Assembly (NCBI GenBank): GCA_012103475.1
Contig: WLWS01000004.1
Coordinates: 496,001 to 560,000 of the forward strand
Source of the DNA: Gammaproteobacteria bacterium
GTDB taxonomy: Bacteria > Pseudomonadota > Gammaproteobacteria > Eutrophobiales > Eutrophobiaceae
Reading direction: 5' to 3'
Length of the DNA: 64,000 nucleotides
In this document: piece after piece, positions 54,453 through 62,809 of the stretch
Numbering within the stretch: position 1 is the stretch's first letter
How the letters are laid out: each line of letters starts with the position of its first letter
The notes under the pieces: generated by a model
What the model was told of the DNA's origin: nothing
Seen by the model: only the letters and a program-made list of their open reading frames with translations
Databases searched by the model: none
Translations under genes and position numbers: made by a program

Positions 54453-55404
54453 TTTTTCCTGAATAAAAACTGTCGAAATCGATATTACCACCGGACAGAA
54501 TTATTCCGATGCGCAATTTGCTGACCTCAAGCTGTTTCTCCAAAATGGCAGCCAGAGCCACGGCGGCAGAAGGTTCCACCACAATTTTCATTCTTTCCAT
54601 AATCAGTCGCGTTGCCGAAACAATGGTGTCATCGCTCACAGTAACAATCTGTTCAACATAATCTTTGATTATTGCAAAGGTGCGTTCGCTAAGAGAAGTT
54701 AAAAGGCCGTCAGCAATGGTACAAGGGTCCTCAACTGGAATCAGCTTCCCGGCACTAAAAGAATTAAACGTGTCGTTTGCTCCCTCGGGTTCTGCCGCAA
54801 TCACTTTACTATTCGGTGACAGATAATGCGTGCTCAAGGCTGTGCCACTAAGCAAGCCGCCGCCTCCTACGGGGGCGATAACAAGATCCAGGTTCTTTAC
54901 ATCCTCAATCAGTTCCATAGCAACGGTGGCCTGACCACAGATAATTCGATCATCATCAAATGGGGGAATAAATTCTGCACCGGTTTTCGCGACAATATCG
55001 GCCAGGCCGTTTTCGCGGGCCTGCAGATTCGCTTCACAATATGTAATGTTGGCGCCGTAAGACTCGACAGCATTTTTTTTGACCACCGGCGCGTTCCCGG
55101 GCATGACAATATAGGCCGGTACTTTTGCAATCTGTGCCGCCATTGCGAGTGCTGCGGCGTGATTACCTGAAGAATGCGTCGCCACGCCATTTTTAAGCGA
55201 CTCATCAGGCAGGGAAAGCACTGCATTCAAAGCGCCACGAGCTTTGAACGCGCCAACTTTTTGAAAATTTTCACATTTGAAAAAACATCTGGCACCGCTG
55301 AGCTTATCAATCGCCTGACTGGTCATCACCGGCGTCCGATGAAGATAAGGTTGGATTCTTGCGGCCGCCTTACGAATATCGCTTAATGACAGAATTTCAC
55401 TCAT
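54442..55404 (-). CDS. Threonine/serine dehydratase-like PLP enzyme
   Basis: The ATG at 55404 gives 320 residues of fold-type II PLP enzyme: RTPVMTSQAIDKLSGARCFFKCENFQKVGAFKARGALNAVL (Schiff-base Lys in FKARG), THSSGNHAAALAMAAQIA, APVGGGGLLSGTAL (phosphate loop) and IGIILSGGNIDF. The length and lack of a regulatory ACT domain fit catabolic threonine dehydratase or serine racemase. It deaminates threonine or serine, or racemises serine; which is unclear. The start is one base after the acetyltransferase stop. Confidence 0.88.
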   Translation of the reverse strand: MSEILSLSDIRKAAARIQPYLHRTPVMTSQAIDKLSGARCFFKCENFQKVGAFKARGALNAVLSLPDESLKNGVATHSSGNHAAALAMAAQIAKVPAYIVMPGNAPVVKKNAVESYGANITYCEANLQARENGLADIVAKTGAEFIPPFDDDRIICGQATVAMELIEDVKNLDLVIAPVGGGGLLSGTALSTHYLSPNSKVIAAEPEGANDTFNSFSAGKLIPVEDPCTIADGLLTSLSERTFAIIKDYVEQIVTVSDDTIVSATRLIMERMKIVVEPSAAVALAAILEKQLEVSKLRIGIILSGGNIDFDSFYSGKNGV

Positions 55405-55405
55405 G

Positions 55406-55960
55406 TTAATCTGCAGGCTTCCATTCATGGCTCAACAAACCATAAATATTGGTATCGTAATCACTCCAGCGTTCGCGCAATAAGCCCTCGCAGGTAAATC
55501 CAAGTTTCAGCAGCAGGTTATTCGAAGCGACATTATCAGGTTCAACTTCCGCTTCAATACGTCTCAGTTTCAACTCTGAGAATGCGTATTTTATCAGAGC
55601 CGTGAGCGCCTCAAGACTGTAACCCTTGCGCCAGTGAGCATGTCCCATGACATAACCGATTTCTGCGCGTCTGCTTCCTTCATCATAGCGAAACAACATA
55701 CAGGTTCCGATAACCCGCTCCGTTGCTACTTCAATAATTACGAACTGCAAGGTATTACCCTCAGACATAAAACCAAGCATTCTTTCTAACCAGGCTTTAC
55801 CATCAGCCTGATTCAGCCAGGTTTCATAGGGAAGGAAGCGCGTAACCCGTTCATCACCATTGACCAGTAAAAGGTCTTCTATGTCGGTCTCTTCTACTTT
55901 GCGTATACTCAGGCGCTCACTATACAGCGGTGTCGGTAGATCAAATTGATTGGTAGGCAT
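55406..55960 (-). CDS. GNAT acetyltransferase, RimJ-like
   Basis: A 184-residue acetyltransferase. LYSERLSIRKVEETDIEDLLLVNGDERVTRFLP at the start, then RRAEIGYVMGHAHWRKGYSLEALTALIKYAFSELKLRRIEAEVEPDNVASNNLLLKLGFTCEG, the acetyl-CoA site and the VxxxNxxSxxxLxKxGF signature of the RimJ/RimL branch. The acceptor, a protein N-terminus or a small amine, is unknown. First gene of the minus-strand series down to 53166. Confidence 0.85.
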   Translation of the reverse strand: MPTNQFDLPTPLYSERLSIRKVEETDIEDLLLVNGDERVTRFLPYETWLNQADGKAWLERMLGFMSEGNTLQFVIIEVATERVIGTCMLFRYDEGSRRAEIGYVMGHAHWRKGYSLEALTALIKYAFSELKLRRIEAEVEPDNVASNNLLLKLGFTCEGLLRERWSDYDTNIYGLLSHEWKPAD

Positions 55961-56022
55961 ACATGTAGTATGCCTGTCGATGCCGCTTTTTGTAAGTAAG
56001 TCATGACAGCAAAGTCAATGAC

Positions 56023-57099
56023 TCAGGCGGTTTCAAGTACCCCGCGTCGTAACTGATCTCTCTCGATTGATTCAAACAATGCTTTGAAGTTTCCTTCACC
56101 AAAACCTTCATCCTGTTTGCGTTGAATAAACTCGAAGAATACCGGTCCAATCATTGTTTCGGAAAAGATCTGCAGCAGCAGCCGAGGTTGCTCGCCGTCA
56201 GCACTTCCATCCAGAAGGATACCGCGGGACTGTAGTTCTGCCACTGGCTCACCATGCCCGGGCAGACGCTCTTCCAGCATTTCATAATACGTCTCCGGTG
56301 GCGGTGTCATAAAGGGCATGCCCCGTTCTTTTAACTTATCCCAACTCTCAAGCAGGTTGTCGGTTTCAAGCGCAATATGCTGGATGCCCTCACCGTTATA
56401 GGCCATCAGAAATTCTTCAATCTGGCCAATTCCCTGAGAAGACTCTTCATTAAGCGGAATGCGAATACGACCATCTGGTGCGGTCATCGCTTTTGAGGTC
56501 AGGCCGGTATACTCACCCTTAATATCAAAAAACCGAATCTCTCGAAAATTGAAGATTTTTTCATAAAAATTTGCCCAGTAATCCATTCGACCGCGATAGA
56601 CATTGTGAGTGAGGTGATCGATGACCTTAAACCCGCAACCAGCAGGTTTCTTCTCCACTCCGGATAAATATTCAAAATCAATATCGTAGATCGATGTGCC
56701 TTCTGCGTAGCGATCAATCAGATAAAGCGGCGCTCCACCAATACCCTTAATCGCCGGCAATCTCAGTTCCATTGGACCAACCGGAATATCAATCGGTTGC
56801 GCACCAAGTTCCAGCGCCCTTGTATACGCATGCTGCGCATCTTTAACACGAAAGGCCATGCCACAGGCACAAGGGCCATGTTCCTCAGTAAAATACGCAG
56901 TGTAGGTACGTGGTTCGTTATTTATAATGAAATTAATTTCACCCTGCCGGTAAAGATCCACGTCCTTGGATCGATGTCTGGCAACATGACTAAAACCCAT
57001 TAATTCAAACAGTGGCTCCAGCACTCCGCGCTTCGGGGATGCGAATTCTACGAATTCGAAACCATCAAGACCCATCGGGTTTTCGAATAAATCTGCCAT
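56023..57099 (-). CDS. hpd: 4-hydroxyphenylpyruvate dioxygenase
   Basis: A 358-residue Fe(II) enzyme converting 4-hydroxyphenylpyruvate to homogentisate. Iron ligands are in [19 protein letters not shown] (His), [12 protein letters not shown] (His) and [31 protein letters not shown] (Glu), the last the diagnostic C-terminal block. It is divergent from a MarR-type gene and the gap holds two identical-armed palindromes. Together with hmgA, maiA and the FAH-family gene it completes tyrosine breakdown. Confidence 0.96.
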   Translation of the reverse strand: MADLFENPMGLDGFEFVEFASPKRGVLEPLFELMGFSHVARHRSKDVDLYRQGEINFIINNEPRTYTAYFTEEHGPCACGMAFRVKDAQHAYTRALELGAQPIDIPVGPMELRLPAIKGIGGAPLYLIDRYAEGTSIYDIDFEYLSGVEKKPAGCGFKVIDHLTHNVYRGRMDYWANFYEKIFNFREIRFFDIKGEYTGLTSKAMTAPDGRIRIPLNEESSQGIGQIEEFLMAYNGEGIQHIALETDNLLESWDKLKERGMPFMTPPPETYYEMLEERLPGHGEPVAELQSRGILLDGSADGEQPRLLLQIFSETMIGPVFFEFIQRKQDEGFGEGNFKALFESIERDQLRRGVLETA

Positions 57100-57147
57100 G
57101 CTATGCTCCGCTCCTTACTGGTGAAATAACTTAAATTGTTTATAATT

Positions 57148-57165
57148 TAGTTGCTAGCGCAACTA
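57148..57165. promoter_or_regulatory. Palindromic operator 1 between hpd and marR
   Basis: TAGTTGC-TAGC-GCAACTA: perfect 7-bp arms, 4-base spacer. It overlaps the likely hpd promoter (TATAAA on the minus strand just beside it). Its centre is 30 bases, about three helix turns, from operator 2, so two dimers would sit on the same face of the DNA. Confidence 0.75.
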
Positions 57166-57177
57166 TTAAAAGAATAT

Positions 57178-57195
57178 TAGTTGCACTAGCAACTA
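57178..57195. promoter_or_regulatory. Palindromic operator 2 between hpd and marR
   Basis: TAGTTGC-ACTA-GCAACTA has the same arms as operator 1 with a different spacer. It ends 26 bases before the MarR start codon, next to the ribosome site AGGAGAGG, consistent with autorepression. Confidence 0.75.
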
Positions 57196-57221
57196 ATGTC
57201 AAGACACAGGAGAGGCAATAA

Positions 57222-57701
57222 ATGAAAGACGTCAAACCATTGAAACTGGAGAATTTTCTACCTTACCGACTGTCTTTATTGTCGAATACAATCAGCAGCA
57301 ATATCGCCGCCGTGTACCACGATAAGTTCAAACTGGGCATGGCTGAGTGGCGGATAATGGCTATTCTGGCGGAATATCCGGGTATCTCTGCAGATGAGGT
57401 TTGCCAAAGGACACAGATCGAAAAATCGGTAGTCAGCCGAGCCGTTGCCAGATTGTTGGCGCGTCATTTTCTGGAAAGAAATATTGATAACACAGATAAA
57501 AGGCGCTCCCGCCTGCAATTATCTAAAACCGGAATGTCTGTTTACGTCGAGGTTATGCCGGTGGCTAAATCGTTTGAAAGAAAACTACTCGCCGCTCTGG
57601 ACACAGACGAGCAGAAATTGTTGAAACAACTACTTGATAAACTGACGGACAAGGCTATGAGTATGAAGAATATGACTAGATCAAACCAGGTACTCTCCTG
57701 A
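57222..57701 (+). CDS. MarR-family regulator beside hpd
   Basis: A 159-residue regulator with NFLPYRLSLLSNTISSNIAAVY, then the winged helix MAEWRIMAILAEYPGISADEVCQRTQIEKSVVSRAVARLLARHFL and wing DNTDKRRSRLQLSKTG. It is paralogous over its whole length to the regulator at 47027. It is divergent from hpd and has two palindromes in its own promoter region. Role inferred as aromatic-responsive repressor of hpd and possibly of the hmgA region. Confidence 0.87.
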   Translation: MKDVKPLKLENFLPYRLSLLSNTISSNIAAVYHDKFKLGMAEWRIMAILAEYPGISADEVCQRTQIEKSVVSRAVARLLARHFLERNIDNTDKRRSRLQLSKTGMSVYVEVMPVAKSFERKLLAALDTDEQKLLKQLLDKLTDKAMSMKNMTRSNQVLS

Positions 57702-57722
57702 CACCCTGTCTGAACTCATTGC

Positions 57723-59156
57723 TCAGATTCTGTTTGCCTCGTCGTTTAACAATCGCCAGACCTTTTCCACATGTTCCATTTCCGTATGTGTTTGTCCAAC
57801 GGCCAGGCGCAATGTATAACGACCGTCCAGTTTTGTATGAGTCAGATAGGCTTCACCGCTATCGTTAACTGCCTGCAATATTTTTTCTGATGCTTCATCA
57901 CCATTACTGTGGCGAAAACAAATAAGATTAAGCGGATTGTCCACAACCAGCTCGAATACCTCACTATCTTGCACCCAGCGTTTAAATTGCTGTGCCATCG
58001 ACACATGTTTACGAATGTGATGTTGCAAACCTTCAATGCCGTAATGACGAATCACAAACCATAGTTTTAAAGCCCGAAAACGGCGCCCCAGAGGTATGTG
58101 CCAGTCCCGGTAGTCAAATACGGCACCGGCGTTTGTCGCTTCGTTTTTAAGATATTCAGGCAAAATACTCAGCGCATTAATCAAGGCAGCGCGGTCGGCG
58201 ACAAAAAAGGCATTGCAATCGAAATTTGTGAACAACCATTTGTGCGGATTAAAAGTATAACTGTCGGCGTCTTCAACTCCCTCATTGATAAAACGATACT
58301 CCGGGCAAATTGCAGCAGGTCCGGCCATGGCCGCATCAACGTGCAACCAGAGACCGTGTTTCCTGGTTACTTTTGCCATTTCTGCAACTTGATCCAGTGC
58401 CAGAGTTGAGGTTGTGCCAACACAAGTGCATACAAAAAACGGCGTGAGTCCGGCCTCAATATCTTTTTGAATCTGCGCATCCAGAACTTCAGGGCGCATT
58501 CTAAACAAATCATCAACTTCGATAAGACGCAGATTGTCAGTTCCGATTCCCGCTATCATGCAACCCTTTTCTATAGATGAGTGTGCCTGTGCGGAGGTAT
58601 ACGCGACAAGATTGCCTCGCCCTCCTGCCTTATTGACCTTCCCATCACTGAATTTCTCTCTTGCCGCCAATAAGGCACACAATGTCGCATCAGACGCAGA
58701 ATGTTGTATGACACCTCCTCCATCGGTATCTGATCTGAATTTTTTCGGTAGACCCAGCATCCCCACCAGCCAGTCCATCACCTGTGTTTCTACTTCAGTA
58801 CAAGCCGGGCTGGTTGCCCATAACATCCCTTGAACGCTCAGACTGGCGGAAAGGATTTCCCCCAGAATCGCAGGGCCTGAACTGTTACCGGGAAAATACG
58901 CAAAGAAATTCGGCGACTGCCAGTGAGTAATCCCAGGCATAACGATATCGTTGACATCCTTTAGCATGGCTTCAAATTCTTCGCCTTTTTCGGGTGCCGC
59001 GTCGGGTAACTGTTTGCGAATATCACCTGGTTTTACGCTGGACAGAACCGGATAGTCCTCAATGTTCTTCATATAATCAACAATCCAGTCGATGGCGGCG
59101 TAAGCCTGGGTACGAAAGGTCTCTGGATCCATGTGGTAATTATCTTTCTTAGTCAT
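57723..59156 (-). CDS. Aromatic-L-amino-acid/tyrosine decarboxylase-like PLP enzyme
   Basis: A 477-residue group II decarboxylase of the animal/plant AADC branch. Opening MDPETFRTQAYAAIDWIVDYMKNIEDYPV, then GITHWQSPNFFAYFPGNSSGPAILGEILSASLSVQG, HSSIEKGCMIAGIG, WLHVDAAMAGPAAICPEYR (PLP-ring Asp) and SYTFNPHKWLFTNFDCNAFFV, where Lys binds PLP. This motif set is typical of enzymes acting on tyrosine, DOPA, tryptophan or phenylalanine. It stands beside the tyrosine breakdown genes and is a second, distant copy of the family at 14412. The protein is cytosolic; the amine product is inferred. Confidence 0.88.
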   Translation of the reverse strand: MTKKDNYHMDPETFRTQAYAAIDWIVDYMKNIEDYPVLSSVKPGDIRKQLPDAAPEKGEEFEAMLKDVNDIVMPGITHWQSPNFFAYFPGNSSGPAILGEILSASLSVQGMLWATSPACTEVETQVMDWLVGMLGLPKKFRSDTDGGGVIQHSASDATLCALLAAREKFSDGKVNKAGGRGNLVAYTSAQAHSSIEKGCMIAGIGTDNLRLIEVDDLFRMRPEVLDAQIQKDIEAGLTPFFVCTCVGTTSTLALDQVAEMAKVTRKHGLWLHVDAAMAGPAAICPEYRFINEGVEDADSYTFNPHKWLFTNFDCNAFFVADRAALINALSILPEYLKNEATNAGAVFDYRDWHIPLGRRFRALKLWFVIRHYGIEGLQHHIRKHVSMAQQFKRWVQDSEVFELVVDNPLNLICFRHSNGDEASEKILQAVNDSGEAYLTHTKLDGRYTLRLAVGQTHTEMEHVEKVWRLLNDEANRI

Positions 59157-59280
59157 CAGCTACTGTCTCTTCCCGTTATCTCAATTCGTTCGAGAATAAC
59201 AGTCGTCTAATGTCAGCACAAACCTGGAAATTTCATCTTGTCCTCAGCTCTATGAACGGTAAGTCTTGTAAGGATTGTGT

Positions 59281-60178
59281 ATGCTGAAAAAGGGCGTTAC
59301 CTGGAATCAGGGGAAAGTGTACTTCGGCAAAGTTCCTGAACCGATCTACAGTTTTGATTTGCTTCAGGATATGCAGTAAAAGTAAAAACACCGGCCGGCG
59401 AATACAGCATCAACACTGATTATGTCACTGCGGCCGATGGTCGTCGAAGTCCTGTACGAATTATGATGGGACTTGATTTCGAAGGACGGGTTTTTGAAAA
59501 CCATTTTCTTATTGCCGATGTAAAAATGAAGACTGACTTCCCGGCAATACGGCGTTTCTGGTTTGATCCGCCTTTTAACCCGGGACAGACCTCACTCATA
59601 CACAAGCAGGCTGATGAAATCTGGCATATCGATTTCCAGATGGGGTGAGACCTCGATAAAGAGCAAGTCATGAAGGAAGACAATATCGACACCATGGTGC
59701 GCGCCTTCTTCGGTCTGGATATCGAATTTGAGTACGACTGGGTCTGCCTCTACACTTTTCAGTGTCGCAGAATGAAGAATTTCGTTCACGACCGTGTCAT
59801 TTTTGCAGGAGACCCCGCCCATCTCGTATCACCTTTTGGTGCGCGTGGCGCAAATGGCGGACTGCAGGAGGTAGATAACCAGGTCTGGAAGCTCGACCTT
59901 ATTGATGGACAGGAAAACTGGTTCCTGAGTCAACTGGGAGCCCATTTTATCGGACTATACTTCGATGACGGTAATAAAGACGTTCTGACCGAGCTGGAAT
60001 CAATCATTCGGATTTACGAATCAATCGCCTCATTGTCGGAGAGAACACTGACAATATTCACGACAAGGAAGGTTTGCTTGGTGAACACTACGATGCTGAG
60101 CCAGGCACCTTTTATCTTATTCGACCCGATCAACATGTCGCGGCTCGCTGGCGAAAATTTGACCTGTCTAAAGTGTAA
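59281..60178 (+). pseudogene. Remnant of FAD-dependent aromatic hydroxylase (PheA/MhpA-like)
   Basis: Scattered fragments of one flavin hydroxylase lie in order. WNQGKVYFGKVPEPIYSFDL (from 59281) ends at TAA. TDYVTAADGRRSPVRIMMGLDFEGRVFENHFLIADVKMK and FWFDPPFNPGQTSLIHKQAD run to an in-frame TGA at 59646 in QMG-[TGA]-DLDKE, where homologues have Trp. VCLYTFQCRRMKNFVHDRVIFAGDPAHLVSPFGARGANGGLQEVDNQVWKLDL (the FAD-binding GD motif) follows. After another frameshift come YDAEPGTFYLIRPDQHVAARWRKFDL and a stop. The N-terminal FAD motif and internal segments are gone. Degraded beyond function; the live form would hydroxylate a phenolic acid. Confidence 0.85.
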
Positions 60179-60257
60179 AACGCTCTGGCGAGAGCTATCG
60201 GACACTAGTCTCTTAAATATTTCTCCGAAGTTCATAATTCTTTGCTAGACTGAGTGT

Positions 60258-60276
60258 GTCTCCTGATGACGGAGAC
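60258..60276 (+). promoter_or_regulatory. Hairpin just upstream of the TPP riboswitch
   Basis: GTCTCC (60258-60263) and GGAGAC (60271-60276) form a perfect 6-bp stem with a 7-base loop, ending one base before the riboswitch. The same two hexamer-like arms recur near the start codon of the next gene (GTCTC at 60399, GGAGAC at 60423), so alternative pairing between the two sets is possible. Confidence 0.45.
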
Positions 60277-60277
60277 A

Positions 60278-60356
60278 ACCTAAGGGGTGGCCTTACGGCC
60301 TGAGATATCCACTGGATGAACCCTGATAACCTGATCCGGATAATGCCGGCGTAGGA
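60278..60356 (+). promoter_or_regulatory. TPP riboswitch (THI element)
   Basis: The conserved thi-box blocks are present in order: CCTAAGGGGTGGCC, the variable P3 hairpin GGCCTTACGGCC, CTGAGAT, ACCCTGATAACCTGATCCGG (helix P4/P5 entry) and ATAATGCCGGCGTAGGAA. P1 closes by CCTA (60279-60282) with TAGG (60352-60355). Binding thiamin pyrophosphate should switch off the TonB receptor and the genes behind it. The downstream platform appears to act on the ribosome site. Confidence 0.95.
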
Positions 60357-60398
60357 ATAGGACTCTTTATTCTGTTTTAGTTCTCTTCACCGCTCCGG

Positions 60399-60428
60399 GT
60401 CTCTATTAAGCTAATTGCTACTGGAGAC
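60399..60428 (+). promoter_or_regulatory. Putative ribosome-site sequestering hairpin of the TPP riboswitch
   Basis: GTCTC (60399-60403) can pair with GAGAC (60424-60428), covering the Shine-Dalgarno GGAG (60423-60426) that lies 7 bases before the ATG at 60434. No T-run terminator is seen between aptamer and gene, so translational control is more likely than attenuation. Confidence 0.5.
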
Positions 60429-60433
60429 TTAAA

Positions 60434-62542
60434 ATGTACTCGTATTTCAAACATGTTTTTTTACTATCGTTGTTTCTGCTGTCTTCTACGCACATCTGTG
60501 CAGGGGAAGTACTGGAGGAGATAGTAGTTACTGCAGGCCTTCGTGACAGCAAGTTGATGAAAAGTGCCGGCAGTATCAGCGTACTCAATGAGCAGACAGT
60601 TAAAGACCGCGCCGCTCATCATTTTGAAGACACTATTAATGTTCTGCCCAATGTCAGTTTTTCCGGTGGCGGTACCCGCGCGCGCTTCGTACAAATTCGT
60701 GGCGTCGGTGATCTGGAACAGTTCGTTGATCCAAAACATTTTCCTTCTGTTGGGATTACGATAGATGGCATCGAAATCGGCACAACAGCCGGCGGTGCGT
60801 TGTTAATGGATGTTGCCCAGATTGAAGTGCTGCGTGGTCCTCAGGGAACAGCTTTTGGTGCCAATGCCCTTGCCGGCATCATCAACATCCAGACTGAAGA
60901 ACCTACGGACAGTCCGAGCGCACAAATAGAAACTGGTTACAGTAATTTTGACAGCTGGCACGTAGGCGCAAAAGTGAACGGTCCTTTATCCGACTCTGTG
61001 GGAGCTCGTCTTGCTATTCAACAGAATAAAAGTGATGGCTACTACAGGAATTCCTTTGTTGGTAGAGAGAATACCAACAAGCGTGATGAACTCTCATTTC
61101 GCGGAAAGTTAAAGTGGTCAGGCAATGATGATGCCGAGCTGACTCTTATTACCGCCTATTCGGATCTGGACGGCGGTTACGATGCCTTCTCACTGGATAA
61201 TGTGCGAACCACTATCTCTGATAATCCGGGGAATGATAAACAGGAAACTCTGAGTCTTGCGCTCAAAGGCAGTTGGCCGGTGTTAAAAGGGCTCACTCTC
61301 GAAACCATGCTCAGCTGGATCAACAGTGATGAAGATTATGCCTTTGACGAAGACTGGGTGTTCTCCGGTTTTTGCGATGGTATCCGTTGCGATCCACTGT
61401 TCGAGTTTAGCAGCACCGATTCTCTGATTCGTGAGCGTGATGTTTTTGCTCTCGACTTCAGGCTCAAATCCGATCCGGGTTCTTTTTCGTGGGTGGCCGG
61501 TATTTATGCTCAAAAACGTGATGAAGATCTGCAACGGCAACATTTTGTTGCATTTTCAAACGACTACGAAACCGGACGTTATGCGCTTTATGCACAATTG
61601 CAATGGGAACTCAGCGAAGACTGGAATTTGACCACGGGGTTTCGCTACGAACACTTTGAAGATGACTATGTGGACTCCAATAATCTGATCACGAATTCCA
61701 GTGATGGATACTGGAGTGGTCAGCTTAATCTTGAATACTTCTACAGCGACAACACGCTTTTCTATGCAACATTATCACGCTCAGTTAAACCGGGTGGCGT
61801 AAATACTGACACCAGTTCCAACTTTCCGATAGTCGACCCAATGTTTCAGACCTTTCTCCTATCGAGGCAGGCTTTTTCAGCTGAGACCTTATTTAACAAG
61901 GAAGTCGGTTTGAAAAGCCGGTTTTTCGATGATCGTTTGTCACTGAGTCTTTCCCTCTTCCACATGAACCAAAGTAAGGCCCAGCTGGAAAGCTTCATTT
62001 TCGATGCCAGTTCGTTCGTTTTCACCAGTTTTCTTGACAGTACCAGTGATGCAGAAAACTATGGCCTTGAACTTGAATTGAATTATCGACTTAATTCCAG
62101 AGCTGCTTTCTTCGCACATCTTGGTTATCTTGAAACAAGTGTAGACGAACTGAATCTATTCGAGCTGGATACCAGCCAATTCATTAGCCGGCGGGACCGG
62201 GATCAGGCTAAATCTCCAAAGTGGCAGTACAACCTGGGTCTTAATATGGATTTCAATGAACGATTACACGGTCGCATTGAAATAGAAGGGCGAGACGACA
62301 GTTTTTTCGGTTACTACCATAACGGTAAGATTGATGGCTATACGCTTGCTCACGCCAGCCTCAGCTATGATCTGGGCAGGTTCACTATACAAGGATGGGT
62401 ACGAAATATTTTCGACAAAGATTTTGAAATACATGGGCTCTATTTTGCCAATGACCCTCGTGATGGCTTTGCGATTAATCGCTCATACTATCAGTTCGGT
62501 GAACCCCGTGTTTATGGTGTCAACGTCTCTTACACATTTTGA
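60434..62542 (+). CDS. TonB-dependent receptor under TPP riboswitch control, probable thiamine/precursor transporter
   Basis: A 702-residue outer-membrane receptor. Signal peptide about 1-24 (LFLLSSTHICAG), TonB box region EVLEEIVVTAGLRD (25-38), plug domain (about 45-165: ISVLNEQTVKDRAAHHFEDTINVLPNVSFSGG, FVQIRGVGDLEQFVDPKHFPSVGITIDGIE, VLRGPQGTAFGANALAGIINI) and a barrel ending in PRVYGVNVSYTF with the usual terminal Phe. The riboswitch upstream and the YkoF-like, PnuT-like and kinase genes behind it indicate uptake of thiamine, its phosphates or a moiety such as HMP. It is the second TonB receptor in the window and lacks the extra N-terminal domain of the first. Confidence 0.9.
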   Translation: MYSYFKHVFLLSLFLLSSTHICAGEVLEEIVVTAGLRDSKLMKSAGSISVLNEQTVKDRAAHHFEDTINVLPNVSFSGGGTRARFVQIRGVGDLEQFVDPKHFPSVGITIDGIEIGTTAGGALLMDVAQIEVLRGPQGTAFGANALAGIINIQTEEPTDSPSAQIETGYSNFDSWHVGAKVNGPLSDSVGARLAIQQNKSDGYYRNSFVGRENTNKRDELSFRGKLKWSGNDDAELTLITAYSDLDGGYDAFSLDNVRTTISDNPGNDKQETLSLALKGSWPVLKGLTLETMLSWINSDEDYAFDEDWVFSGFCDGIRCDPLFEFSSTDSLIRERDVFALDFRLKSDPGSFSWVAGIYAQKRDEDLQRQHFVAFSNDYETGRYALYAQLQWELSEDWNLTTGFRYEHFEDDYVDSNNLITNSSDGYWSGQLNLEYFYSDNTLFYATLSRSVKPGGVNTDTSSNFPIVDPMFQTFLLSRQAFSAETLFNKEVGLKSRFFDDRLSLSLSLFHMNQSKAQLESFIFDASSFVFTSFLDSTSDAENYGLELELNYRLNSRAAFFAHLGYLETSVDELNLFELDTSQFISRRDRDQAKSPKWQYNLGLNMDFNERLHGRIEIEGRDDSFFGYYHNGKIDGYTLAHASLSYDLGRFTIQGWVRNIFDKDFEIHGLYFANDPRDGFAINRSYYQFGEPRVYGVNVSYTF

Positions 62543-62557
62543 TTGAGGAATCCAATA

Positions 62558-62809
62558 ATGAAAATGACCGCAGAACTCAGTATGTATCCTTTGAAAGATG
62601 ATTTTATTCCACCAATTAAAGCTGTAATTGAGAAACTCAACAGTTTCGCTGGTATTCAGGTGACAACCTTTGCCACGGCAACTACCTTAATCGGCGAGTT
62701 TGACGAAGTCATGAATGCTATTTCACAGACTTTAGTCTGGAGTCATGAGAATTATGGAATGGCAGTTTTCGTTGCCAAACTTATTCCCGGTTACGATCCT
62801 GAAAGTTAA
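62558..62809 (+). CDS. YkoF/MTH1187-like thiamine-binding domain protein
   Basis: The ATG at 62558, behind GAGGAA, gives 83 residues: MKMTAELSMYPLKDDFIPPI at the start, then FAGIQVTTFATATTLIGEFDEVMNAI, a single ferredoxin-like domain of the YKOF-related family that binds thiamine or HMP in other bacteria. Its stop codon overlaps the start of the permease gene at 62809. In riboswitch-controlled operons such proteins are thought to assist pyrimidine or thiamine uptake; that role is inferred. Confidence 0.8.
   Translation: MKMTAELSMYPLKDDFIPPIKAVIEKLNSFAGIQVTTFATATTLIGEFDEVMNAISQTLVWSHENYGMAVFVAKLIPGYDPES

Noticed and set aside
59646..59648. TGA in the hydroxylase remnant as a second selenocysteine site
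   Set aside because: Homologues have Trp, not Cys, at this position, and the gene is damaged in several other places.
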